A DNA stretch of 64,000 bases from Barnesiella sp. WM24 (GTDB lineage: Bacteria > Bacteroidota > Bacteroidia > Bacteroidales > Muribaculaceae). Numbering within the stretch: position 1 is the first letter of the stretch; each line of letters starts with the position of its first letter. Positions 41,305-50,811 of the stretch are shown here, one piece after another. The DNA lies in NCBI RefSeq assembly GCF_004570975.1, contig NZ_SPPC01000009.1:62001-126000 (forward strand), read 5' to 3'. Made by a program: the position numbers and the translations under genes. A model generated the notes under the pieces. It was not told the origin of the DNA and made no database searches. It saw nothing but the letters and a program-made list of their open reading frames with translations.

Positions 41305-43344
41305 TTATTGACGCGGGATAGGGGGGATGGTGACTGACGGCTTGTCGGTGGCATCGGAATTGTTTTCGCTGCCGGCAGGTGTATTTTCCTGCTTGTCGCT
41401 GTCTTCTTCCTTTCCGTCCTTTTTGCCTTCGGTCAACTGCTTCCCTGCAAATATTTCATCGGTGCGCGAAGCCCACGGACGTTTGCCGAATATCGCTTCT
41501 ACATCTTCCGTGAATATCACCTCGCGGGCGATAAGCACATCGGCAAGTTGCTTGTGACCCTCTGCATATTTACGCAGTATCTCCTTGGCGCGTTCATATT
41601 GCTCGTTTATAATGCGTGACACTTCTGCATCTATGTTCTTTGCGCGTTCCTCGCTGTAAGGCTTCGAGAAACCATACTCCTGTCCGGTGGAATCATAATA
41701 GCACAGGTTAGGGAGCTTGTCGCTCATGCCGTAGTATGCCACCATTGCGTAGGCGAGTTTGGTCACGCGTTCAAGGTCATTGGCCGCCCCGGTTGATATG
41801 TGACCGAGAAACAGTTCTTCCGCAGCACGTCCGCCGAGAGTCGAACACATCTCGTCAAGCAACGCCTCGGTAGGAGTAATCTGTCGTTCTTCCGGAAGAT
41901 ACCATGCCGCTCCGAGCGCTTTTCCGCGCGGTACGATTGTCACCTTGATAAGAGGACTTGCATAGCGCAGATGCCATGATATTGTGGCATGTCCCGCCTC
42001 GTGTACGGCGATAGAGCGTTTTTCTTCGTCAGTCGTGATTTTAGACCTCTTTTCAAGACCTCCGATTATGCGGTCGACAGCATCGTTGAAGTCCTGCTTT
42101 TCAACACATGTCTTGTTGTGGCGGGCCGCGATAAGAGCCGCTTCGTTACATACATTTGCAATGTCGGCTCCGGAGAATCCCGGTGTCTGGCGAGCCAGAA
42201 GCTCGACATCAAGAGAGTCGTCGGTCTTGATTTTCCGTAAATGCACATTGAATATTGCAACACGGTCATTGAGGTCGGGCAGGTCAACATATATCTGACG
42301 GTCAAAACGACCGGCACGTAAAAGAGCCTTGTCAAGAATGTCGGCACGGTTTGTAGCGGCAAGTATGATTACACCGCTGTTGGATCCAAATCCGTCCATT
42401 TCCGTAAGCAACTGGTTGAGCGTGTTCTCGCGTTCGTCATTGGCTCCCATGTTCGGGTTTCTGCCACGCGCACGACCTACAGCGTCAATCTCGTCGATAA
42501 ACACGATACATGGCGCTTTTTCTTTAGCCTGACGGAAAAGGTCACGTACGCGAGAGGCGCCGACACCGACAAACATTTCTACAAAGTCGGAGCCTGACAT
42601 TGAGAAAAACGGTACATTTGCCTCTCCCGCAACTGCTTTTGCAAGGAGTGTCTTACCGGTTCCCGGAGGGCCTACAAGAAGCGCTCCCTTGGGGATTTTG
42701 CCGCCAAGGTCAGTGTATCTTTGGGGATTTTTAAGAAACTCAACGATTTCCTCAACCTCGGTCTTTGCTTCCGAGAGCCCGGCTACATCCTTGAATGTAA
42801 CCTGTATAGGCCCGTCTTTGTCAAATATCTGTGCTTTGGATTTGCCTACGCTGAACACACCGCTTCCGCCACCGTCTTTTCCCGACATGCGTTTCATTAT
42901 CACAAACCAAAAGACGATAAGCAGCAATATAGGTGCAAATGACCAGAACATGGCGGAGTAGTCGCTGCCTTTCTCAAAGGATACGGAACCGTTGAATACT
43001 CCTTCCTGCTGCCACTGGTCGATTTTGTCCTGTAGCTTGTCGGCACTTGGTATTGCAGTGCTGATTTTCACCTCCTGGTGAGTGCCCTGGGTGTACTGGC
43101 TTGGTGTAAATATTTTCCTTGCCAAAGAATCAGTGATGAATGCCTCCGCCTCGTTCTTGTTGGTGTATACCACGATTTTTTCGACGCCGCCTTCTGTGAC
43201 ATATTTCTCAAATTCAGAGTAGGTCACAGGCTTTGTAATCGAGTTCTGGTCGAGATAATATACCCCGACAAGCACAAGTATGATAATGGCATACATCCAG
43301 TAGAGACTGAAATTAAGCTTTTTCTTCTTTAGGTTTGGTTTCAT
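41305..43344 (-). CDS. ftsH: ATP-dependent zinc metalloprotease FtsH
   Basis: A 679-residue membrane AAA+ protease. Two N-terminal transmembrane segments (about 13-32 and 125-145) flank a periplasmic domain. Walker A GPPGTGKT starts at residue 225, followed by Walker B in [12 protein letters not shown] and the zinc site HEAGH at residues 448-452. A low-complexity Lys/Asp/Glu/Ser tail of about 45 residues ends the protein. It degrades membrane and regulatory proteins, and in many bacteria LpxC. It starts 33 bp after rsfS. Confidence 0.96.
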   Translation of the reverse strand: MKPNLKKKKLNFSLYWMYAIIILVLVGVYYLDQNSITKPVTYSEFEKYVTEGGVEKIVVYTNKNEAEAFITDSLARKIFTPSQYTQGTHQEVKISTAIPSADKLQDKIDQWQQEGVFNGSVSFEKGSDYSAMFWSFAPILLLIVFWFVIMKRMSGKDGGGSGVFSVGKSKAQIFDKDGPIQVTFKDVAGLSEAKTEVEEIVEFLKNPQRYTDLGGKIPKGALLVGPPGTGKTLLAKAVAGEANVPFFSMSGSDFVEMFVGVGASRVRDLFRQAKEKAPCIVFIDEIDAVGRARGRNPNMGANDERENTLNQLLTEMDGFGSNSGVIILAATNRADILDKALLRAGRFDRQIYVDLPDLNDRVAIFNVHLRKIKTDDSLDVELLARQTPGFSGADIANVCNEAALIAARHNKTCVEKQDFNDAVDRIIGGLEKRSKITTDEEKRSIAVHEAGHATISWHLRYASPLIKVTIVPRGKALGAAWYLPEERQITPTEALLDEMCSTLGGRAAEELFLGHISTGAANDLERVTKLAYAMVAYYGMSDKLPNLCYYDSTGQEYGFSKPYSEERAKNIDAEVSRIINEQYERAKEILRKYAEGHKQLADVLIAREVIFTEDVEAIFGKRPWASRTDEIFAGKQLTEGKKDGKEEDSDKQENTPAGSENNSDATDKPSVTIPPIPRQ

Positions 43345-43377
43345 GTAGCCTGACTGATGATTTATAAAATAGTAGGT

Positions 43378-43737
43378 TTAGTCTAAGTCCGGAATTGAGG
43401 TGATTTCAGCGTCGCTCCACAATTCTTCAAGGTTATAGTATTGCCTTGTCTCGGGAAGAAATACATGGACGAAAGTGTCGCCATAATCTATGACAATCCA
43501 TTGGGCGTTCTGATAGCCGTCATAATTGTAGGGTTTTATCCCTGCCTCTTTCTGCAGCTTTTCCCTGATGCTGTCGGCTATGGAGGCGACCTGCATGGTG
43601 GATGAGCCCTGGCAGATTATAAAACTATGGGCTGCCGCCCCTTCAATCCCGCTAAGATCGACTATTGAGATGTTTTTGCCCTTGCGATCTTGTATTCCCT
43701 CAGTGATGAGCTTTATGATATTCGTCTGGTTGGTCAT
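43378..43737 (-). CDS. rsfS: Ribosome silencing factor
   Basis: A 119-residue protein of the RsfS/Iojap family (FIICQGSSTMQVASIADSI; YQNAQWIVIDYGDTFVHVFLPETRQYYNLEELWSDA). It binds L14 on the large subunit and blocks subunit joining in poor nutrient conditions. It leads the rsfS-ftsH operon. Confidence 0.93.
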   Translation of the reverse strand: MTNQTNIIKLITEGIQDRKGKNISIVDLSGIEGAAAHSFIICQGSSTMQVASIADSIREKLQKEAGIKPYNYDGYQNAQWIVIDYGDTFVHVFLPETRQYYNLEELWSDAEITSIPDLD

Positions 43738-43756
43738 TTATCGTTAAAATTGTTCA

Positions 43757-43764
43757 CAAAGATA
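43757..43764 (-). promoter_or_regulatory. -7 box of the rsfS-ftsH operon
   Basis: Minus-strand TATCTTTG, exact match, 20 bp before the rsfS ATG. The -33 is weak. Confidence 0.5.
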
Positions 43765-43853
43765 GTTCAAATATTCTAATTTTCAGTTATAATTCAAAAT
43801 ATATAATTGAATAACAAAAATCGTGCCAAAATTGATTATCGGTAATGCCGTAA

Positions 43854-45101
43854 TTATTCGTATCGTATGGATTTACAGGGATTTATTTTTGCCACCATAT
43901 GAGTCGGCAGGATGATTATTAGCCAGGAGACAAGGAATATGCCGAAATTCAGCAGGATTATATACATCCAGTCAATCTTGACCGGCACATAGTTGAGGTA
44001 ATAGGCGTCGGCGTCAAGCGGCAATATGTGCAGGTGATGTTGCAGGATAATGAAGGAGATGCCGATGACATTTCCTGCAAGCATGCCCCACAGGACAATC
44101 CTTTGTGACAGGTAGATGAATATTTTTCTGATTTCGCTGTTGGACGCGCCGAGTGTCTTCAGGATGCCGATCATTCTTACCCGTTCAAGAATCAAGATGA
44201 ATAGGCATGACACGAGAGTGAATCCCGACACAGCTATCATCAGGATAAGAATCACCACCACATTTGTGTCAAGCAATTCCAGCCAGTTGAAATACATCAT
44301 TGCCGTGTCGAGCACCGTTGTCAATGTGTAAGCTCCGGTCAGGCGGTTCATGTAGGCCGATGTCATCATCGCGTCCTGAAGCCTTATCCCGCTTTCTGTA
44401 ATCCGTGACGGGTCACGGGATGTGAGCTCTACCGTTGTTGCCGCAGCGGAATCAGTGCCCCCTATGCCTTGTGTCAGGCTTATGGGGGAGTAGGCATAAA
44501 TCTTGTCATAGTCGCTGAAGTGGGTGTCGTAGATTGCGGCGATATTTAGCCGTCGGGTTTTTACGGCACCGTTGGAGAAAAAGTAGGCATAGGTCTTGTC
44601 GCCCGGGTGTAGACCCAGATCCGAGGCGGTAGTCTGCGAAATCACTATACTGTTTCGGGAGCTGTCGGCGTCAAAGCCGGGCATCGAGCCTTCGGTTATA
44701 TTTGACGCTATGAAATTGTAGTTCCTGTCTTCCGTTATTCCTTTCAGGATTATGGCTTGAAAGTCGGAGTCAGTCTTTAATATCCCTGACTGCTGCGCTA
44801 CGAGTTCGGGCTTCTCAAAGCATCCTGTCGAATTGATGATTGAGTCAAGCACAGGCGTGTATTCCAAAAACTCGGCAGGCGAGCCGTCGGCATGCGCCGG
44901 ATGGATTGTGACGTGTGCGTCAAAGCCATAAACCTTGTTGCGTATCTCTTCCTTGAAGCCGAGCACAATACACATTGCCGCCATCATTATTACTAATGAC
45001 AGCGCAATGCCTGTAATCGCGATTATGATACTTGTCGACGGGCGACGCCTGTTGCCCGGGTTGAGCCTTAGCCTGCGCGCTATGAACAGTTCATAGCTCA
45101 T
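43854..45101 (-). CDS. ABC transporter permease of the LolC/LolE (FtsX) family
   Basis: A 415-residue permease. One N-terminal transmembrane helix (about 23-50) is followed by a periplasmic MacB-like domain of about 210 residues and three C-terminal helices in an FtsX domain (VVVILILMIAVSGFTLVSCLFILILERVRMIGILKTLGASNSEI). The layout is that of lipoprotein-releasing permeases, which move lipoproteins from the inner membrane to LolA. The ATPase gene is not adjacent. It overlaps the aminotransferase gene by 4 bp, an unexplained pairing. Confidence 0.85.
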   Translation of the reverse strand: MSYELFIARRLRLNPGNRRRPSTSIIIAITGIALSLVIMMAAMCIVLGFKEEIRNKVYGFDAHVTIHPAHADGSPAEFLEYTPVLDSIINSTGCFEKPELVAQQSGILKTDSDFQAIILKGITEDRNYNFIASNITEGSMPGFDADSSRNSIVISQTTASDLGLHPGDKTYAYFFSNGAVKTRRLNIAAIYDTHFSDYDKIYAYSPISLTQGIGGTDSAAATTVELTSRDPSRITESGIRLQDAMMTSAYMNRLTGAYTLTTVLDTAMMYFNWLELLDTNVVVILILMIAVSGFTLVSCLFILILERVRMIGILKTLGASNSEIRKIFIYLSQRIVLWGMLAGNVIGISFIILQHHLHILPLDADAYYLNYVPVKIDWMYIILLNFGIFLVSWLIIILPTHMVAKINPCKSIRYE

Positions 45102-46297
45102 AGTGTGCGGCCGGGATAGGCTTTAAGTGCTTCAGCAAGCACTTTCATCGCTTTTGCAAGATCCTCTTTGTTCAGCACATATGCCATGCGCACCTCGTTT
45201 TTGCCCATGCCTGTGGTGGTATAGAAGCCTGAAGCGGGAGCCATAAAGATAGTCTGACCTTCATATTCAAAGCTTTCAAGACACCACTCGCAGAACTTGT
45301 CGGCGTCATCAACCGGAAGCTTTACGACAGTGTAGAATGCCCCCATCGGTATCGGCGAGTAGCATCCCGGTATCTTGTTGAGCTGGTCGATGAGAAATTT
45401 GCGTCGTTCGACATACTCGTTATATGTGGCGAGCATATATTCACGTGTCGTGTCTATCGACGCTTCTGCCACAATCTGTCCGAGCAGTGGCGGGCTTAGG
45501 CGTGCCTGACAGAATTTCATCACGTTTTTCTTTAATTCGGGATGTTTCGTTATGAGCGCGCCGATTCTAATGCCACATTCGTTGTAGCGCTTTGACACGG
45601 AGTCGATAAGCACTACCTGGTCTTCTATGCCCGGAAGGTGGAATGCCGAGATATAGGGCGCTCCGGTATAGCAGAATTCTCGATATACTTCATCGGAAAA
45701 GAGAAACAGGTCATATTTCTTCACGAGATCTCTGATCTGCAACATCTCTTTCATCGTATAAAGATAGCCGGTAGGGTTATTGGGGTTGCAGATGAGTATG
45801 CCTTTGGTCTTCGGGGTGATAAGCTCTTCAAACTTCTCTACCGGAGGTAGCGCGAATCCTTCTTCGATACTTGACGGCACTGTGACAATCTTTGCTCCGG
45901 CAGATATGGCAAATGCCATATAGTTGGCATAGGCGGGCTCCGGGACGATTATCTCGTCGCCCGGGTCAAGACATGCCATGAAAGCAAACAATACCGCCTC
46001 TGAGCCTCCGGTGGTGACAATGATGTCGTCGACATCCACGTCGATATTGTAGGTGCTGTAATATTGCTGCAATTTCTGGCGGAGAGACAGTAGACCGTCC
46101 GACGGGCTGTATTCAAGCACTTTGCGGTCGATATGTTTCAGCGCGTCAAGACCTTCCTGAGGGGTGGGGAGGTCAGGTTGTCCTATATTTAGATGATACA
46201 CTTTTGTGCCGCGGGCTTTTGCCGCAACGGCAAGCGGTCCCAGGCGCCTGATGGGCGAAGCGGGCATTATTGTACCTCGTTCTGATACTTTCGGCAT
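45098..46297 (-). CDS. PLP-dependent aminotransferase (class I/II)
   Basis: A 399-residue aminotransferase. The PLP Lys lies in IDSVSKRYNECGIRIGAL, with NIGQPDLPTPQEGL, TTGGSEAV and CNPNNPTGYL as fold I motifs. It is of the aspartate/aromatic type; the amino acid is not predictable. The ATG at 46297 was chosen over an upstream TTG at 46324 because a consensus -7 box (46322-46329) overlaps the latter. It overlaps the permease gene by 4 bp. Confidence 0.85.
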   Translation of the reverse strand: MPKVSERGTIMPASPIRRLGPLAVAAKARGTKVYHLNIGQPDLPTPQEGLDALKHIDRKVLEYSPSDGLLSLRQKLQQYYSTYNIDVDVDDIIVTTGGSEAVLFAFMACLDPGDEIIVPEPAYANYMAFAISAGAKIVTVPSSIEEGFALPPVEKFEELITPKTKGILICNPNNPTGYLYTMKEMLQIRDLVKKYDLFLFSDEVYREFCYTGAPYISAFHLPGIEDQVVLIDSVSKRYNECGIRIGALITKHPELKKNVMKFCQARLSPPLLGQIVAEASIDTTREYMLATYNEYVERRKFLIDQLNKIPGCYSPIPMGAFYTVVKLPVDDADKFCEWCLESFEYEGQTIFMAPASGFYTTTGMGKNEVRMAYVLNKEDLAKAMKVLAEALKAYPGRTL

Positions 46298-46321
46298 AAT
46301 GATAAAATTTATTTCTAACGG

Positions 46322-46360
46322 CAAAGATAATAATTTATTCGGTATTTCTGCTTAAATTTG
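46322..46360. promoter_or_regulatory. Compact divergent promoter region
   Basis: Minus-strand TATCTTTG (46322-46329) serves the aminotransferase gene, and plus-strand TAAATTTG (46353-46360) serves the kinase-RapZ gene. Both are exact -7 matches. The rightward start would fall at or next to the ATG at 46366, predicting a leaderless mRNA. Confidence 0.55.
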
Positions 46361-46365
46361 TGTCT

Positions 46366-47805
46366 ATGATATCTGATAAACTTACGACATTATATGAGAA
46401 AATTACAGGACGGCACACCTGTGATATAAGGCTTCTTCCCGGAGCCGGTTCCAATCGAAAATATTACCGTATCGGTTCTGATCCTTCAATGATAGGTACA
46501 TATGGTAGTGACGTTGCTGAAAATCAGGCGTTTTTCTATCTTTGCCGTCATTTTTCGGAGAAGGGGTTGCCGGTGCCCGTGTTGTATGGGACAAGCGTTG
46601 ACAATGAGTGTTATCTTCAGAGTGACCTTGGCGACAGATCGTTGTTTGATTACATAAAAGAAGGTCGCGAACACTCCCTCTGGAGCGATGAGATGATTGA
46701 AAAGCTTGAGTTGGCAATAACGCTTTTGCCCGACATTCAGTGGCGGGGTGCTGAGGGGCTTGACTTCGGCAGGTGTTATCCTGTAGCCGAAATGGATAAG
46801 GTCAATGTGATGTGGGACCTCAATTATTTCAAATATTGCTTCCTGAAGGCTACGGGGTTGGATATTGACGAAGTGGCGTTGGAAGAAGATTTCAACCGTC
46901 TTTCTGATAAGATTCTCTCGGTGAACACGGGCGCGACATTCATGTATCGTGATTTTCAGTCGCGCAACGTCATGCTGAAGGATGGCAAGCCATTCTTTAT
47001 TGACTTTCAGGGAGGTAGAAAAGGTCCGTATCATTATGATGTTGTGTCATTTTTATGGCAGGCTAAGGCTGCGTTTCCCGATTGGCTGCGCGACCGCCTG
47101 ATAACGGCTTACATTAAAAGTGCCTCGCGGTATAAGACGATTGATGAGTCATGCTTTAGAAGTGAATTGCGTTATTTTGTGCTTTTCAGGACGCTTCAGG
47201 TGCTTGGTGCCTATGGCTTCAGGGGATATGTAGAGCGGAAACCTCATTTCTTGCTGAGCATACCGGGAGCGCTGGCTAACCTTAAAAAGCTGCTGGAAAC
47301 TCCATTTGATGAATTTCCCTATCTTACATCGTTGCTCTTGCGCATGATGGAACTTGACCGATTTGCTGAAAAGAATTCCGGTGACAGACTCACTGTGAGG
47401 GTGGCAAGCTTCGGCTATAACCGCAGCGGCATCCCTCAGGACAATACCGGCAACGGAGGCGGATTTGTGTTTGATTGCCGCGGATTGAATAACCCCGGAC
47501 GCTATGCGCAGTATAAGTCACTCACCGGTCGCGACAGGGCGGTTATTGATTTTCTTGAAGAAGACGGCGGTATAACCGGATTTCTGGAGCATGCCTATGC
47601 TATGGTCGATAACTCGGTGGACATGTATCTTGCCCGCGGATTTACATGTCTTTCCGTGAGTTTCGGCTGCACGGGAGGACAGCACAGGTCGGTTTATTCG
47701 GCAGAACATATGGCGGCTCATCTTATAAAGAAATATCCGCAGATAAGGGTGGAATTGACTCATTTTGAGCAAGGGATTAAAGAAATATTTGAATCGGTAG
47801 AATAA
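46366..47805 (+). CDS. AmgK-like sugar kinase fused to a RapZ C-terminal domain
   Basis: A 479-residue fusion. Residues of about 1-325 are an aminoglycoside phosphotransferase-type kinase (LLPGAGSNRKYYRIG; catalytic MYRDFQSRNVMLKDGKPFFIDFQGG), related to AmgK, which phosphorylates the anomeric carbon of MurNAc/GlcNAc. Residues of about 340-479 are the C-terminal domain of RapZ (VRVASFGYNRSGIP; FVFDCRGLNNPGRY; GCTGGQHRSVYSAEHMA); in E. coli this domain binds glucosamine 6-phosphate and RNA. A MurU-like gene follows with a 1-bp overlap. A GTG at 46360 is a less likely start. Confidence 0.85.
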   Translation: MISDKLTTLYEKITGRHTCDIRLLPGAGSNRKYYRIGSDPSMIGTYGSDVAENQAFFYLCRHFSEKGLPVPVLYGTSVDNECYLQSDLGDRSLFDYIKEGREHSLWSDEMIEKLELAITLLPDIQWRGAEGLDFGRCYPVAEMDKVNVMWDLNYFKYCFLKATGLDIDEVALEEDFNRLSDKILSVNTGATFMYRDFQSRNVMLKDGKPFFIDFQGGRKGPYHYDVVSFLWQAKAAFPDWLRDRLITAYIKSASRYKTIDESCFRSELRYFVLFRTLQVLGAYGFRGYVERKPHFLLSIPGALANLKKLLETPFDEFPYLTSLLLRMMELDRFAEKNSGDRLTVRVASFGYNRSGIPQDNTGNGGGFVFDCRGLNNPGRYAQYKSLTGRDRAVIDFLEEDGGITGFLEHAYAMVDNSVDMYLARGFTCLSVSFGCTGGQHRSVYSAEHMAAHLIKKYPQIRVELTHFEQGIKEIFESVE

Positions 47806-48554
47806 TGAAAGCAATGATATTTGCCGCAGGACTCGGAACAAGGCTGCGCCCTTTGACCGACTCTATGCCGAAGGCGCTTGTAAAAGTAGGGGGGATTCCT
47901 ATGCTTGAGAGGGTGATAACCCACTTGAGAGACTGTGGCTTTGACCGAATCATAGTGAATGTCCATCATTTCGGGCAATCTATAATTGATTTTCTTAATG
48001 AAAACGATTTTGGCATAGAGATAGCCGTAAGTGACGAGCGTGATACTTTGCTTGACACAGGAGGCGCTATTGTCAAGGCTCGTGAATGGCTTGACGGTGA
48101 TGAGCCATTTTTAGTCCATAACGCCGATATTCTGACCGACCTTGACCTGGGAGAGATGATGCGGCGACACGAGCGTCTTGGTGCATCGGCGACATTGCTT
48201 GTTTCCGGGCGACAATCGTCACGCTATCTGCTTTTTGACGACAATATGCGTCTGCATGGATGGACCAATGTGACGACCGGTGATTGCCTGCCTGTCGGGA
48301 TTGATGCAGGGCGGTATTCGAGGTTTGCATTTGGAGGCATTCATGTGATTTCACCCTCGCTGTTGAACCGTCTGCATGCCTATGGCGGTGACGCGCCGTT
48401 CCCTATTGTGCCGTTTTATGTGAAATCGTGCGCTGAATCCGGTATTTACGGCTATGTGCCTGAGGGGCAGTATTCATGGTTTGATATAGGCCGACATTCA
48501 ACCCTGGAGGCAGCCGAAAGCTATCTGTCACGTAAAGAAACTGATAAAAAATGA
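47805..48554 (+). CDS. Sugar-1-phosphate nucleotidyltransferase, MurU-like
   Basis: A 249-residue nucleotidyltransferase (IFAAGLGTRLRPLTDSMPKALVKVGG; metal-site NADILTDLDLG). With the AmgK-like kinase encoded one base upstream, it matches the AmgK-MurU route that turns recycled MurNAc or GlcNAc 1-phosphate into a UDP-sugar, bypassing de novo GlmS-GlmU synthesis. GDP- or dTDP-sugar synthesis remains possible from this gene alone. Its ATG overlaps the previous TAA by one base. Confidence 0.83.
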   Translation: MKAMIFAAGLGTRLRPLTDSMPKALVKVGGIPMLERVITHLRDCGFDRIIVNVHHFGQSIIDFLNENDFGIEIAVSDERDTLLDTGGAIVKAREWLDGDEPFLVHNADILTDLDLGEMMRRHERLGASATLLVSGRQSSRYLLFDDNMRLHGWTNVTTGDCLPVGIDAGRYSRFAFGGIHVISPSLLNRLHAYGGDAPFPIVPFYVKSCAESGIYGYVPEGQYSWFDIGRHSTLEAAESYLSRKETDKK

Positions 48555-48555
48555 C

Positions 48556-48563
48556 TATCTTTG
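48556..48563 (+). promoter_or_regulatory. -7 box of the DEAD-box helicase gene
   Basis: TATCTTTG, exact match, immediately after the preceding stop codon, leaving a leader of about 50 nt. -33 not clear. Confidence 0.5.
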
Positions 48564-48618
48564 TAGTCTGTAACAATAAGAAAATAGATAAACCATTCCT
48601 TATCTGCCTGTTTTAGAA

Positions 48619-49992
48619 ATGAGATTTGACGAGCTTAATCTGAGCGATGACCTGCTTGACGCGCTTGATGCGATGCAATTTGAAGAGTGTACTCCTATAC
48701 AGGAGCGTGCGATAGATGTTGTGCTTGACGGTAACGACCTTATTGCCGTGGCACAGACCGGAACCGGAAAAACCGCCGCCTATCTGCTTCCTGTCATTGA
48801 TCTTCTTTCCGGAAGCGGGCAGAAATCAAAAGGGGTCAGGTGTGTTATCATGGTGCCGACTCATGAGCTTGCACAGCAGATTGACCGTCAGCTTGAGGGA
48901 TTTTCCTATTATCTTCCGGTGAGTGGAATCGCTATTCACGGAGGGTCTGACGGAAAGGAATTTGCTCGGCAGCAACAGGCTTTCAAGATGGGCGCTGACG
49001 TCGTTATTGCCACTCCGGGACGTCTTCTCGCCCACATGAAGATGGGCTATGTCGACCTGTCGCATGTAGAGTTTTTTGTGCTTGATGAGGCTGACAGGAT
49101 GCTTGACATGGGATTTTACGACGACATAATGCAGATTGTCAAGAGGCTCCCTTCTCAAAGGCAGACACTCATGTTTTCGGCGACAATGCCCAAAAAGATC
49201 CAGACACTTGCATCTGACATCCTTCATAACCCGACCGAGGTTAAAATCGCTGTGTCGCGGCCTACTGAAAAAATCGACCAGTCGGCATTTGTGTGTCATG
49301 AACCGCAGAAAGAGGGTCTCCTTAAACATCTTTTTGAATCAGGCTACTCAAAAAAGGTGATAGTCTTTGCCTCGTCGAAGTTAAAGGTAAAGGATCTTAC
49401 CCATTCACTGCGCCGCAGCCGGTTCAAGGCTGCCGAGATGCACTCCGATCTTGACCAGTCGGCACGTGAGGACGCTATCAACGGATTCCGCTCCGGGCGT
49501 ATCGATATACTTGTTGCCACCGATATTATTGCCCGTGGCATCGATATTGACGACATCAGCATGGTGGTTAATTTTGACGTTCCCCGCGAGGCTGAGGATT
49601 ATGTGCATAGGATAGGACGTACGGCGCGTGCCAATGCCGACGGAAAAGCGGTCACTTTTGTGTCGGGGCGCGACCAGTCAAAGTTCAAGTATATTGAAGA
49701 CTTCCTCGGCTATGAAGTGAGAAAAGAGCAGGTGCCGGAAGCACTCGGCGAGGCTCCTGAATATAATCCGCGGAAGGATGGAAAGGGCGGCGGCAAGAGA
49801 CGTTTTGCCCGAAAGGGAGGCAACGGAAGTCAAAGAAATGGTGGCCGGAATAAGAAAACCCGCAATGACGCGGGGCAACAACCGGCACAAGGCGCTCCTG
49901 CCGGCTCTCCTGATAAAAAGCGGCGCAGATTTTACGGGAAGCGCCGTAACGGCGGTAATGGCGCTGCGGAAAGCAACAATAGTGACAAATAG
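48619..49992 (+). CDS. DEAD-box ATP-dependent RNA helicase
   Basis: A 457-residue helicase of the RhlE/CsdA group. The Q motif is in FEECTPIQERAI; motif I AQTGTGKTAA; motif II VLDEADRMLDMGF; motif III SATMP; motif VI HRIGRTARA. The C-terminal 75 residues are low-complexity and very basic (GGGKRRFARKGG; KKRRRFYGKRR), typical of RNA-binding tails. Probably acts in ribosome assembly or mRNA turnover. Confidence 0.93.
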   Translation: MRFDELNLSDDLLDALDAMQFEECTPIQERAIDVVLDGNDLIAVAQTGTGKTAAYLLPVIDLLSGSGQKSKGVRCVIMVPTHELAQQIDRQLEGFSYYLPVSGIAIHGGSDGKEFARQQQAFKMGADVVIATPGRLLAHMKMGYVDLSHVEFFVLDEADRMLDMGFYDDIMQIVKRLPSQRQTLMFSATMPKKIQTLASDILHNPTEVKIAVSRPTEKIDQSAFVCHEPQKEGLLKHLFESGYSKKVIVFASSKLKVKDLTHSLRRSRFKAAEMHSDLDQSAREDAINGFRSGRIDILVATDIIARGIDIDDISMVVNFDVPREAEDYVHRIGRTARANADGKAVTFVSGRDQSKFKYIEDFLGYEVRKEQVPEALGEAPEYNPRKDGKGGGKRRFARKGGNGSQRNGGRNKKTRNDAGQQPAQGAPAGSPDKKRRRFYGKRRNGGNGAAESNNSDK

Positions 49993-50028
49993 TAAACCAA
50001 TAAATAACTTGACAATTTTAACTGTTTT

Positions 50029-50811
50029 ATGAAAAATTGCAGATTACACACAATCGCCGCCTTAGCGGCTCTATTCTGTATGACAGGAATCTCCGTCACC
50101 TCTTGCAGCAGTGACGATGACATGTTTTATAATTACCCTGAGTCGGTGATTTCATTAAACATGATGAATGAAAGCAATGGAAACACCAAGCTTGCCGACT
50201 CTAACGTATACATTAATAATGCCGATAATTTCACGTCGACATCAACTTCTGCGGTTATTGCGCCGCTTGGCACAAACGGAGGCTTCACGGCATCGCCTGC
50301 GCTTTCTCAGTTGGCAAGTGAGGTGGCGGTCATTCCCGGCGAGTTTTATCAGGTGTTCAATGATAAGGATGTAAGAATGTTTGCTTCGGGGAAGCGTGCG
50401 CTTAGCGTTGATGCATCATATTACAATCTATATGTGGCTTCTTGGATTAATGACGATAATGGAAAGCATATCGGTGCCAAGGTAAGCTATAATATTGAAT
50501 CTCTCGAAAACACGACACTGCCCGCATGGAATGAAACGGCATGCACACTTATACATGGCATTGGTGCCAACTCTTCATGGGTGGAGCCTGAGGATGGTGC
50601 TGTGTGCAAGTTTCCCGCGGGCAGCGAGATTAATGTCGACTATAATGGCTGGGAAAACTATATTACAATTGAAGTTGAGGGCAATGTCGTGACTGCACGG
50701 TTTACCAACAATCGTCCGCGAGAGTCGGGACAGGCTTATCTCTATGTCCGCGACGGAAGTTTTTATACGCGCGCGACTGTCAACATCAGGTTTGTCACTT
50801 ACGACATTTAG
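50029..50811 (+). CDS. Hypothetical lipoprotein, possibly DUF5036
   Basis: A 260-residue predicted lipoprotein (signal peptide, lipobox at Cys26 in GISVTSCSSDDDMF). The mature part is Asn/Ser-rich with a C-terminal beta-sandwich-like region (WENYITIEVEGNVVTARFTNN; YVRDGSFYTRATVNIRF). The overall pattern may fit DUF5036; I am not sure. No enzyme motif. It lies 36 bp after the helicase gene and converges with the DUF4924 gene. Confidence 0.65.
   Translation: MKNCRLHTIAALAALFCMTGISVTSCSSDDDMFYNYPESVISLNMMNESNGNTKLADSNVYINNADNFTSTSTSAVIAPLGTNGGFTASPALSQLASEVAVIPGEFYQVFNDKDVRMFASGKRALSVDASYYNLYVASWINDDNGKHIGAKVSYNIESLENTTLPAWNETACTLIHGIGANSSWVEPEDGAVCKFPAGSEINVDYNGWENYITIEVEGNVVTARFTNNRPRESGQAYLYVRDGSFYTRATVNIRFVTYDI

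Noticed and set aside
41099-41311. 70-codon rightward frame before ftsH
   Set aside because: It starts with TTG, reads through a 15-bp terminator hairpin into the 3' end of ftsH, and has no recognisable features.
46298-46324. TTG start extending the aminotransferase by 9 residues
   Set aside because: It overlaps a consensus -7 box; the ATG at 46297 gives the normal family N-terminus.
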